This document shows positions 5,464-13,304 of a stretch of 13,304 bases of DNA, piece by piece. The stretch spans positions 1 to 13,304 of the forward strand of contig CAMEUC010000018.1 in the NCBI GenBank assembly GCA_945937855.1, given 5' to 3'. This DNA comes from an uncultured Clostridium sp. (GTDB lineage: Bacteria > Bacillota > Clostridia > TANB77 > CAG-508). Below the pieces are notes generated by a model. It was not told the DNA's origin. It worked only from the letters and a program-made list of their open reading frames with translations, and made no database searches. Position numbers and translations under genes: made by a program. The first letter of the stretch is position 1. Each line of letters begins with the position of its first letter.

Positions 5464-7611
5464 ATGTTTAAAAATAATAAAGAGGATAATAATTATATAA
5501 GTAAAGAAGAGGTAGAAAAAATATATGCATATCAAAAAAAGGAATTTGACTCTAAGATAGCTGAACAACAAAATAAAATAGATGAATTGGTAGACTATGT
5601 TTCAGCAAGGTTTGGGGAGGATTTTGCAAACTCTAATATTACTGAACAAGTGAAAAATCTCAATAATGATTTGAAAGCAATAGAAACAAAATATAAACTT
5701 GATTTAGAAGCACATACAAGAACATTAAAACAGAAAATAGAAAAATATAATGAGTATACTAGGATTTTAGAAAAAAATGAAAAAGATATAGCAAACTTAA
5801 GAGATTTATCAAATAAGAAAGATGAGCAAATATTAGACTTAAATGAGAGCCTACAAGCATATATACAAGAAGAAATGTTATATAAAAAAACAATACAAGA
5901 TGAGTTTGAGGATACAAACAAAAAGATTAATAAAATAAATTACTTAGGAGTAACTAGCAAATTTGATAAGAAAATACACGATGAAAGTAAAAAAATAAAT
6001 GACAAGATAAATATAATAAGTACTACTACTCGAGAAAATTCTAATATGCTAAATGATTTGGCAAAAAAAGTTCTAGAGACTAATAAAAGAGTAAATAAAA
6101 ACATAACTGACAATAAAACTCAAATAAATGAATTAAAAGAAAACTTTGATGAAGATATATTAAAAACAAATGACAACATTAGTGAATTAAAAGAAATAAT
6201 GGATTCAAAATTAGCAGAAGAAATTAACCAATTACAGGAAAAGAACAATAAAATAGACGAAACAATAAATAGTAATAATACAAAATTAGCAGAAGAGATT
6301 AATCAAGTAAAAGAAAATTACAATAAATTAGAAGAAACAACAAACAATAATAACATGAAGTTATCAGAAGAGATTAATCAAATAAAAGATAATCACAATA
6401 AGCTAGAAGAGGTAGCAAGCAGTAATAATACAAAACTATTGGAAGAGATTAATCAAATAAAAGAAAATTACAATAAATTAAAAGAAGTATCAAACAATAA
6501 TAATACAAAATTAATAGAAGAAATTACTGAGATAAATTAAAATATTCAAAAAAATGAGGACATAGTAAATAAATTAAGTAATCAAATAACGGAAGCAAAT
6601 ACAGCTATAAAAGAAGATGTAAAAAATAACAAAAATACAATAAAGAAAATAAACGAAGAATTAAAAACACAGGTTGAACAACTGAAGAAAGAAACAGAAG
6701 ATTCATATAAAAAAATAGAAACAGATGTAACAGAAAATAATAAAAACTGGGATTTGAAATTAGCTGAAATAACTAAAAACTTAGATGATTCTAAATTAGA
6801 AGTAGAAAATCTAGCAAATAAAGTTACATTAGATTTAGAACAAGCAAGAAAAGATGTGACAACTGAAAACAAAAAAATAAAAGCACAATTAAGTGAACAA
6901 ATAAATAATAATGATAGTGAAAATAAAGCAAGTTTAAAAAGTATAGAAGAGACAATAGAAAACATGAAGAACACTATGAGTATTTCTATTGATAATGTAG
7001 GACAAGAAGTTTTAAAACTTAAAGAGGAGACAAAAGCTAATTTAGAAAAACAAGATAGTAATAATAATGATGTAGAGTTATTAAAAAAAGAATATAATAA
7101 ATATGTATTAAAAATAAACAACGAATTAAGTAAAATTAATAAAGCAATTTTGAATATGCAAAAGAAAAATTTGGAAAATAGCAATAATTTACAAATTAAA
7201 ATAAAAGCATATATTGATAATAAAATTGAAAAAGCTAGTAACACGAAAAACATAGAAGAACTTATAAATAAATTGCAACTTTCTATGTTAGAAAAAGAAA
7301 AATTGCAAAAAGCTGAAATGGAACAGTTGTTAAATAAAAAGTTAAGAGAAATACAAAAAGAAAATGAAAGAATTTTAAATAAAAAGATTGAAGAATTAAA
7401 TAATGATTTTATTAGAAACAAACCTACATTCAACACTATTAAAGAAGAAAAATATGAAGAATTGCCAAAGAATAAGAAAAACATTTATGAACTTATAGAT
7501 AGTAAACAAATATTAAAAAGAAGTGCAGCGAGCAAGAACCCATTAGATTCAACAAAAGAGGGAAAATCACAGATTTTAAAATTCTTTTATGATGATGACG
7601 ATTTGAATTAA
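5464..7611 (+). pseudogene. Unknown long coiled-coil protein with 25-residue repeats, interrupted by one in-frame TAA
   Basis: I do not recognise the family. Starting at ATG 5464 behind AGGAG, the reading frame runs to TAA 6538-6540 (358 residues) and then continues in the same frame to TAA 7611, about 716 codons in all. Nearly everything is Lys/Glu/Asn-rich coiled coil with no transmembrane segment or signal peptide. Four tandem 25-residue units (KLxEEINQxKExxNKLEE type) occupy 6199-6498, followed by a fifth partial unit. The TAA falls at unit position 14 of that fifth copy, where other copies have Glu (GAA) or Asp, so a single GAA-to-TAA change explains it. The end is less repetitive (KEEKYEELPKNKKNIYELID...) and finishes in an acidic DDDDL. 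No CGG lies near the stop, so this break is different from those in dnaJ, rsmE and addA. It may be a real nonsense mutation, a sequencing error or readthrough. Terminators flank the gene, so it is a single transcription unit. Confidence 0.7.
6199..6573 (+). repeat. 75-bp tandem repeat encoding 25-residue coiled-coil units
   Basis: Units start at 6199, 6274, 6349, 6424 and (degenerate) 6499. Consensus protein features: NNxKL, EEINQ, a Lys/Glu/Asn stretch, then NKLEE. The DNA of units 2-4 is clearly similar, indicating fairly recent duplication. Unit 5 degenerates after EEITEIN, just before the TAA stop. Confidence 0.8.
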
Positions 7612-7640
7612 ATATTTTTCCCGGTAAAGAGAAAAAACTT

Positions 7641-7683
7641 AAGCAAAACAAAGAGGACTGCTTTCAAGTCTTCTTTGCTTTTT
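7641..7683 (+). terminator. Rho-independent terminator after the coiled-coil gene
   Basis: CAAAGAGGACT (7649-7659) pairs with AGTCTTCTTTG (7667-7677) with one G:U pair and a 7-base loop. AAGC (7641-7644) can extend pairing to GCTT (7677-7680) across a bulge. A T-run follows (7679-7683). It isolates addA from the upstream gene. Confidence 0.8.
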
Positions 7684-7708
7684 ACTAGTAAGAACTTTAT
7701 GATATAGT
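7681..7708 (+). promoter_or_regulatory. Probable addA promoter
   Basis: TTTACT (7681-7686) and TATAGT (7703-7708) are separated by 16 bases, a fair vegetative sigma match. It lies just past the upstream terminator and 28 bases before the addA start. GGAGG at 7719-7723 is the ribosome binding site. Confidence 0.45.
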
Positions 7709-7735
7709 ATATATGTTTGGAGGAAAGTTATATAT

Positions 7736-10700
7736 ATGGGTACTAATTGGACGGAAAAACAAAAGCAAGCAATCTATGAAAAAGGAACAAATTTACTAGT
7801 TGCAGCAGCAGCACGGTAGTGGAAAAACAGCTGTGCTAGTAGAAAGAATTATAAATAAAATAACAAACGAAAATGTTGACATAGACAAACTTTTAATTGT
7901 AACCTTTACAAATGCGGCAGCAACAGAAATGAGAGAGCGTATATTAAAAGCGATTTACGAAAAGTTGGAAAAAGAACCAGATAATAGTAATTTGCAAAGA
8001 CAAATTTTGCTATTAAATAAAGCGAACATATCTACAATACATGCATTTTGTTTAGATGTAATAAAAAATAATTTTTATCAAACAGATATATCTCCTAACT
8101 TTAGATTAGCTAGTGCTCCAGAAATAGAATTATTAAAAATGGAGGTTTTAGAAGAAGTTTTTGATAAATTGTATGAAGAAAAAAATAATGAATTTATCAA
8201 TTTGGTAAATATTTATGGTGGATATAGAGATGACAAAGATTTAAAAGAGCTAATTTTAAAAATATATAAGTTTATACGGAAGTAGTCCATTCCCAAAAGA
8301 ATGGTTGGAAGAGCAAACAGAAAAGTTCAATTTAGAAGAACATTTGGCAGAAGATTTCTCATGTACAGAATGGGGAAAGTTACTAATAAATAATGTAAAG
8401 GAAGAAATAACTGCTAGTATAAATAAATTAATAAATATTAGTTTAAAATTAAAAAATGAGAATGAGTTAAGTAAATTTTATTTATGTATTTTAGATGATA
8501 TAGATAAATTACAAGAAATATTAAATGAAAATACTTGGGATGGAATGTATGCAAAAATAAGTGTTTTAAAATTTAAAACATGGCCAATAGATAAAAAAAC
8601 TGTAATGGAGTTAAAGGATAAAGCGAAAGAAATTAGAGATGGCATAAAAAAAGAAATAAATAAGTTTAAAGAAAAAATATTTATATATAACTTTAAACAG
8701 GCCAATGAAGATATTTATGCGATGTATGAAATATTAACAGGGATTAAAAATGTCATTTTGACATTCATGGACGAATATCAAAAAGCTAAAAAAGAAAGAA
8801 ATATTATAGATTTTAGCGATATAGAACATTATGCATTGAATATATTAGTAACAAAAGACGAAAATGGAAATTATATTCCTACAGAAACTGCAAAAAAATA
8901 TCAAGAAAAATTTGAAGAAATAGCAATAGACGAATATCAAGATAGTAACTTAGTACAAGAATATATTTTAACTACAGTATCAAGAGGGAATAATATATTT
9001 ATGGTTGGTGATGTTAAACAGAGTATATATAAATTTAGACAAGCAAGACCAGAATTATTTTTAGAAAAATATGAAAAATATTTAGAAAACAGTAGCCAAA
9101 ATTGTGAAGGGAGAAAAATAAAATTATATGAAAATTTTAGAAGCAGAAAGAATATACTAGACATTACCAATTTAGTTTTTGAGAACATAATGAGTAAGGA
9201 GCTTGGAGATATAGAATATAATGAGGAGGAATTTTTAAATCAAGGTGCAGAATATGAAAAAATTCCTTTAAAAGTTAAAGCAGGAGGAAAAGCAGAACTT
9301 CATATAATAAATACATGTGATGAAAATAATGATTCAGAAATATTGGCAGAAGAAGAAAACGAAATAGAAATAATAGATAATATAGAACTAGAAGCCAAAT
9401 TTGTATCAGCAAAAATAAAAAACATAATGGATAGTGATTTTTATGTATGGGATAAAAAACAAGGATATAGAAAAGCTACTTTCAAAGATTTCGCCATATT
9501 ACTTAGAAGTACAACTGGGGTTGCTAATATATATGAAAAAGAATTAATGAAATTAGGAATACCAGTGTTCTGTGATACGGCAACAAATTATTTGGAAACA
9601 ATAGAAATACAAACAATAATGAATTTGTTAAAAGTGATAGATAATCCAAAAATAGACATACCTCTTGTTACAGTTTTAAGAAGCCCAATAATAGGTCTTA
9701 CAGATAACGAATTGGTAGAAATAAGATTAGAAGATAAAAATGTATATTTTTTTGATGCACTTTGTTTAGCCAAAGAAAATTTAAAAGAAGGAACATTGAA
9801 AAATAAAATAAACAAATTTTTTGAGCTACTAGAAGATTTTCAGGAAAAACAAGAATATTTAAAATTAGATGAATTAATATGGGATATATATGAAAAAACA
9901 GGATATTACAATTATGTTAGCTTAATGACTGATGGGGCTATAAGAACAGCTAACTTAAAAATGCTTTTCGAAAAAGCAAAAGATTATGAAGAAGGCAGTT
10001 TTAAAGGCTTATATAACTTTATTAATTTTATTGATAGAATTACAAAAAGTGGTAGCGATATGGGTGCTCCAAAACTTATTGGAGAAAATGAGAATGTAGT
10101 AAGAATAATGAGTATTCATAAAAGTAAAGGACTAGAATTCCCAATAGTGTTTTTGAGCAGTACAGGTAAACAGTTTAATTTACAGGATTTAAACCAAAGT
10201 ATTCTTCTTCATCAGGACATAGGTTTTGGACCTAAATATATAAATTATGAAAGAAAAATAGAGTATAATACTCTAGCAAAAGAAGCAATAAAAATAAAAG
10301 CTAAAAATGAACTGCAGTCAGAAGAAATGAGGCTTTTATATGTGGCATTAACAAGAGCAAGAGAAAAAATAATAATAACAGGAATAGATAAAAACTTAAA
10401 AAAATCTCTGAAAGATAAAAAAGAATTATTAGAAGGAAACGATAAAAATAAAGGGATAAATAAATTTATTACTAAAAAAGCAAAATCATATTTGGATTGG
10501 CTAGAGTTTGTAAGTATATATGATAATAGAGCAAAAGACATTATAGATATATATGAACATAAAAAATCTGAAATGAAAATATTAGAAGAAGAAAAGACCA
10601 CACTAGAGCTAAAAATTGAAAAAGAAAATAAAACAGATGACCAAGTAGAAAAAATGCTAAATTGGAAATATCAAAAAATAGAATTAACTAAAATAGAAGG

Positions 10701-11316
10701 TAAAAGCTCAGTAAGTAAAATATCAAAACAAGAGAAAGTAAAATATACAGTAGAGGCTATTGTACCGGAATTTATAAAGGAAACAGCAAAAACATTAACT
10801 GGTGCAGAAATTGGAACAACAGTGCATTTGGTAATGCAAAAGTTAGATTTCAAGGATGAATACAATTTAGAAAAAATAAATGAACTATTAGAAGAATTGC
10901 TTGCAAAAAAAATAATTTCTAACACAGAAAAAGAAGCGGTTCCAAAAGAAAAAATTTTAAAATTTACACAATCAGAACTGTTTAAAGAATTAAAAAATGC
11001 TAAAGAAATACATACAGAAGAACCTTTTTATATAAATATACCAGCAAAAGAAATATATGATAACAACATAGAAGAAAATATATTAATACAAGGAATAATT
11101 GACTTATATTATATAGACAAAGATGATAAATTAGTTTTAGTGGATTACAAAACAGATTATGTACCAGAAAATGACGAGAATTATCTAATAGAAAAATATA
11201 AAAACCAATTAGAATTGTATGCAAAAGCATTAAACCAAGCATTAAATAAAAAGGTTAGCAAAATATATATTTATTCTACGTATTTAAATAAAGTAATAGC
11301 AATCAAAATAAATTAA
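7736..11316 (+). CDS. addA: ATP-dependent helicase/nuclease AddA, requires two +1 shifts at CGG 7814 and 8277
   Basis: AddA is the helicase-nuclease subunit of the AddAB enzyme, which resects double-strand breaks for recombination, the Firmicutes counterpart of RecBCD. ATG 7736 (MGTNWTEKQKQAIYEKG) follows GGAGG 7719-7723. Two skips, at CGG codon 27 (7814-7816) and codon 181 (8277-8279), join three frames into about 1,192 residues, normal for AddA. Motifs in order: Walker A GSGKT created by the first shift; TFTNAAATEMRERI; STIHAFC; IAIDEYQDSN (Walker B); VGDVKQSIYKFR; LYENFRSRKN; IMSIHKSKGLEFPIVFL; LLYVALTRAREKI; GTTVHLVMQ; and the C-terminal nuclease VLVDYKTDYV with its D-x-K. All helicase and nuclease motifs are intact, so the protein would be active if the shifts occur. 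addB, its usual upstream partner, is absent from the window. Confidence 0.93.
7814..7816 (+). other. In-frame CGG at the first +1 frame break in addA (inside Walker A)
   Basis: In the zero frame GCA GCA CGG is followed at once by TAG, ending the protein after 27 codons. Skipping the C gives GCA GCA GGT AGT GGA AAA ACA, the AGSGKT ATP-binding loop. The glycine here is invariant in UvrD/AddA helicases, so Gly from GGT is the expected decoding. Confidence 0.9.
8277..8279 (+). other. In-frame CGG at the second +1 frame break in addA
   Basis: In the frame restored by the first shift, TTT ATA CGG AAG is followed by TAG (8283-8285). Skipping the C gives TTT ATA GGA AGT AGT CCA TTC CCA, restoring FIGSSPFPKEWL, the typical AddA segment S-x-P-x-P-x-x-W. 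The inserted residue is probably Gly; the family tolerates several residues at this position. Confidence 0.88.
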
Positions 11317-11332
11317 CGGAACATTAACGGAA
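11312..11332. repeat. Direct repeat ATTAACGGAA x2 at the addA stop
   Basis: Two exact copies of ATTAACGGAA (11312-11321, 11323-11332), 11 bases apart, span the addA stop codon. The helical-turn spacing could suit a DNA-binding protein upstream of the ppdK promoter. There is no other support. Confidence 0.4.
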
Positions 11333-11355
11333 AGAACGAAATTTATTAAAAAACG

Positions 11356-11384
11356 TTGATTTTTAAAATAAATTGATATATAAT
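11356..11384 (+). promoter_or_regulatory. ppdK promoter
   Basis: TTGATT (11356-11361), a 17-base spacer and a perfect TATAAT (11379-11384) make a strong vegetative-type promoter. Transcription would begin near 11391, leaving a leader of about 35 bases with the Shine-Dalgarno-like AAAGAAGG before ATG 11425. No clear terminator was found between addA and this promoter. Confidence 0.7.
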
Positions 11385-11424
11385 AACTCACGGTAAAAAA
11401 AGAAAAGAAAGAAGGTTTGTTTAT

Positions 11425-13304
11425 ATGAGCAAAAAATATGTTTACCTTTTTAAAGAAGGAAACGCAAACATGCGTGAATTGCTAGGTGGTAAAGGTGCTA
11501 ACTTGGCAGAAATGACAAATTTAGGTTTACCAATCCCACAAGGCTTTACAGTTTCAACAGAAGCTTGTACAGAATATTACAAGGATGGTAAAACAATTAA
11601 TGAAGAGATTCAAAGCCAAATTTTTGCAGCATTAAAAGAATTAGAAAAAATGCAAGGTAAAAAATTTGGAGATACTTCAGATCCATTATTAGTATCAGTA
11701 AGAAGTGGTGCTAGAGCATCAATGCCTGGTATGATGGATACAATATTAAACTTAGGTTTAAATGATGTTGCAGTTGAAGGATTTGCTGCAAAAACTGGAA
11801 ATCCAAGATTTGCATATGATTCATACAGAAGATTTATTCAAATGTATTCAGATGTTGTTATGGAAGTTCCAAAGTCATTCTTTGAAAAAATTATTGATGA
11901 ATTAAAAGCTGAAAAAGGTGTTCATTATGATACTGAATTAAATGTAGAGGATTTAAAAGAACTAGTAAAAAGATTTAAAGAAGTTTACAAAAATGCAATG
12001 AATGGACAAGAATTCCCACAAGAACCAGTAGAACAATTAATGGGAGCTGTTAAGGCCGTATTTAGGAGTTGGGACAACCCAAGAGCAATTGTTTATAGAA
12101 GAATGAACGATATACCAGGAGATTGGGGAACAGCAGTTAACGTTCAAGCAATGGTATTTGGTAACATGGGAGAAACATCAGGAACAGGTGTTGCATTTAC
12201 TCGTGACCCAGCTACAGGTGAAAAAGGTATATATGGTGAATATTTAATTAATGCACAAGGTGAAGACGTTGTTGCAGGTGTTAGAACACCACAACCTATA
12301 ACAAAACTTGCTGAAGACTTACCAGAATGCTATAAAGAATTCATGGAATTAGCAACAAAACTAGAAAACCATTATCGTGATATGCAAGATATGGAATTCA
12401 CAATCCAAGAAGGAAAACTATATTTCTTACAAACAAGAAATGGAAAAAGAACAGCTCCAGCTGCTATAAAAATTGCTTGCGATTTAGTAGATGAAGGAAT
12501 GATTACTCCTGAGGAAGCAGTTCTTAGAATAGAAGCAAAATCTTTAGACCAATTATTACACCCAGTATTTGATAGCAAAGCTTTAAAAGAAGCTAAAGTA
12601 ATTGGAACTGGATTAAATGCAGCCCCAGGTGCTGGTGCAGGTAAAGTAGTATTTACTGCAGAAGAAGCTAAAGAATTAGGAAAAGGTGGAAAAGGTGAAA
12701 GAGTAGTTCTAGTTCGTCTAGAAACAACACCAGAAGATATCGAAGGTATGGCTGCAGCTCAAGGTATACTTACAGTTCGTGGTGGGCGTACATCACATGC
12801 AGCAGTTGTTGCTCGTGGTATGGGTGCTTGCTGTGTTGCAGGATGCGGAGATATCAAAATAAATGAAGAAAAAGAAGAATTTGAATTAGGTGGAAGAGTA
12901 TTCCATAAAGGTGATTATATATCTATAGATGGAACAACAGGAAACATTTATGGAGAAGATATCCCAACTCATGAAGCTGAAATTAGTGGAAACTTTGGAA
13001 GAATAATGGCATGGGCAGATAGCTTTAGACAATTAAAAGTTAGAACAAATGCTGATAACCCAAGAGACACTAAAAAAGCTGTTGAATTAGGTGCAGAAGG
13101 TATTGGACTATGTAGAACAGAGCATATGTTCTTTGAAGAAGAAAGAATACCAAAAATTAGAAAAATGATATTATCTGAAACAGTAGAAGCAAGAGAAGAA
13201 GCACTAAACGAATTAATACCATTCCAAAAAGGTGACTTCAAAGCTATGTACAAAGAATTAAAAGGATTACCAATGACAGTTCGTTATTTAGATCCACCTC
13301 TACA
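11425..13304 (+). CDS. ppdK: Pyruvate, phosphate dikinase, 3' truncated by window
   Basis: PPDK interconverts pyruvate, ATP and phosphate with PEP, AMP and pyrophosphate. In anaerobic Clostridia it commonly serves pyrophosphate-linked glycolysis or gluconeogenesis. Visible are 626 of roughly 875 expected residues, without interruption. Seen: N-terminal nucleotide-binding region LLGGKGANLAEMTNLGLPIPQGF, SVRSGARASMPGMMDTILNLG, GNMGETSGTGVAFTRDPATG, LQTRNGKRT, then the phosphohistidine domain GGRTSHAAVVARGMG with catalytic His at residue 458, and the start of the PEP/pyruvate barrel (EGIGLCRTEHMFFEEER). Base composition and codon use differ from neighbours: eight CGT arginine codons, far more than the rest of the window, which is typical of a highly expressed gene. 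The one CGG at 12846 is out of frame (TGC GGA). The C-terminus lies beyond the window. Confidence 0.96.
   Translation, partial: MSKKYVYLFKEGNANMRELLGGKGANLAEMTNLGLPIPQGFTVSTEACTEYYKDGKTINEEIQSQIFAALKELEKMQGKKFGDTSDPLLVSVRSGARASMPGMMDTILNLGLNDVAVEGFAAKTGNPRFAYDSYRRFIQMYSDVVMEVPKSFFEKIIDELKAEKGVHYDTELNVEDLKELVKRFKEVYKNAMNGQEFPQEPVEQLMGAVKAVFRSWDNPRAIVYRRMNDIPGDWGTAVNVQAMVFGNMGETSGTGVAFTRDPATGEKGIYGEYLINAQGEDVVAGVRTPQPITKLAEDLPECYKEFMELATKLENHYRDMQDMEFTIQEGKLYFLQTRNGKRTAPAAIKIACDLVDEGMITPEEAVLRIEAKSLDQLLHPVFDSKALKEAKVIGTGLNAAPGAGAGKVVFTAEEAKELGKGGKGERVVLVRLETTPEDIEGMAAAQGILTVRGGRTSHAAVVARGMGACCVAGCGDIKINEEKEEFELGGRVFHKGDYISIDGTTGNIYGEDIPTHEAEISGNFGRIMAWADSFRQLKVRTNADNPRDTKKAVELGAEGIGLCRTEHMFFEEERIPKIRKMILSETVEAREEALNELIPFQKGDFKAMYKELKGLPMTVRYLDPPL

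Noticed and set aside
6538..6540. TAA read as a sense codon in this organism
   Set aside because: TAA terminates dnaK, dnaJ, rsmE, yicC, remA, gmk and addA at their expected ends.
6582..7484. 300-codon minus-strand open frame opposite the coiled-coil gene
   Set aside because: Phe/Ser/Leu-rich product is what antisense of AAA/GAA/AAT codons gives; no motif and no ribosome binding site logic. The same applies to the minus-strand frames opposite dnaJ and addA.
1646..8279. Ordinary sequencing errors or gene decay as the explanation for the frame breaks
   Set aside because: Not excluded, but less likely than a biological cause. Random indels in this AT-rich DNA should fall mostly in A/T runs and at varied codons; all four here add a base at the same in-frame triplet, in genes otherwise free of damage. 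Raw reads are needed to close this.
1646..8279. CGG reassigned to a different amino acid, as reported in some other Firmicutes
   Set aside because: Simple reassignment keeps the frame. At every site the frame must change by one base to restore the protein.

Overview
The window is a very AT-rich, almost entirely plus-strand stretch of bacterial chromosome. Gene content and order (dnaK-dnaJ-rsmE, then yicC-remA-rpoZ-gmk, addA, ppdK) point to a low-GC Firmicute, most likely an uncultured member of the Clostridia. remA, addA and pyruvate phosphate dikinase fit this. Arginine is written almost only as AGA/AGG, with CGT concentrated in ppdK and two in-frame CGA codons.

Layout. 1-404: 3' end of dnaK. 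410-504: a long imperfect hairpin built of GARGTGN heptads. 572-1730: dnaJ, needing one +1 shift. 1735-1758: a perfect 10-bp hairpin. 1805-2555: rsmE, needing one +1 shift. 2593-3159: unknown four-helix membrane protein with an AT-hook-like basic tail. 3241-4119: yicC. 4192-4455: remA. 4461-4557: second copy of the heptad hairpin. 4606-4797: rpoZ, overlapping gmk (4791-5366), which ends in a rho-independent terminator. 5464-7611: unknown coiled-coil protein with 25-residue tandem repeats and one in-frame TAA. A terminator and a probable promoter follow. 7736-11316: addA, needing two +1 shifts. 11425-13304: ppdK, open at the window edge, behind a good sigma-A-type promoter.

The genes are housekeeping: chaperones (DnaK/DnaJ), 16S rRNA methylation (RsmE), RNA turnover (YicC), a biofilm/osmoregulation DNA-binding protein (RemA), RNA polymerase omega, GMP phosphorylation, double-strand-break repair (AddA) and PEP/pyruvate interconversion. 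No tRNA, rRNA, CRISPR array or transposase was seen. No gene-free stretch exceeds 300 bases.

The main result is a pattern shared by the frame breaks. The three conserved genes that look broken contain four breaks between them. Every break is an in-frame CGG codon at which skipping the C (a +1 shift) restores the conserved protein. By my manual scan, CGG occurs in frame nowhere else in about 4,100 codons, although it occurs ten times out of frame in coding sequence and four times between genes. Two of the four sites resume on a near-invariant glycine (RsmE TELG; AddA Walker A GSGKT). The simplest biological reading is that CGG has no cognate arginine tRNA here and that ribosomes pass CGGN by +1 frameshifting, probably reading the GGN as glycine. 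A systematic sequencing or assembly artefact remains the main alternative and can be tested.
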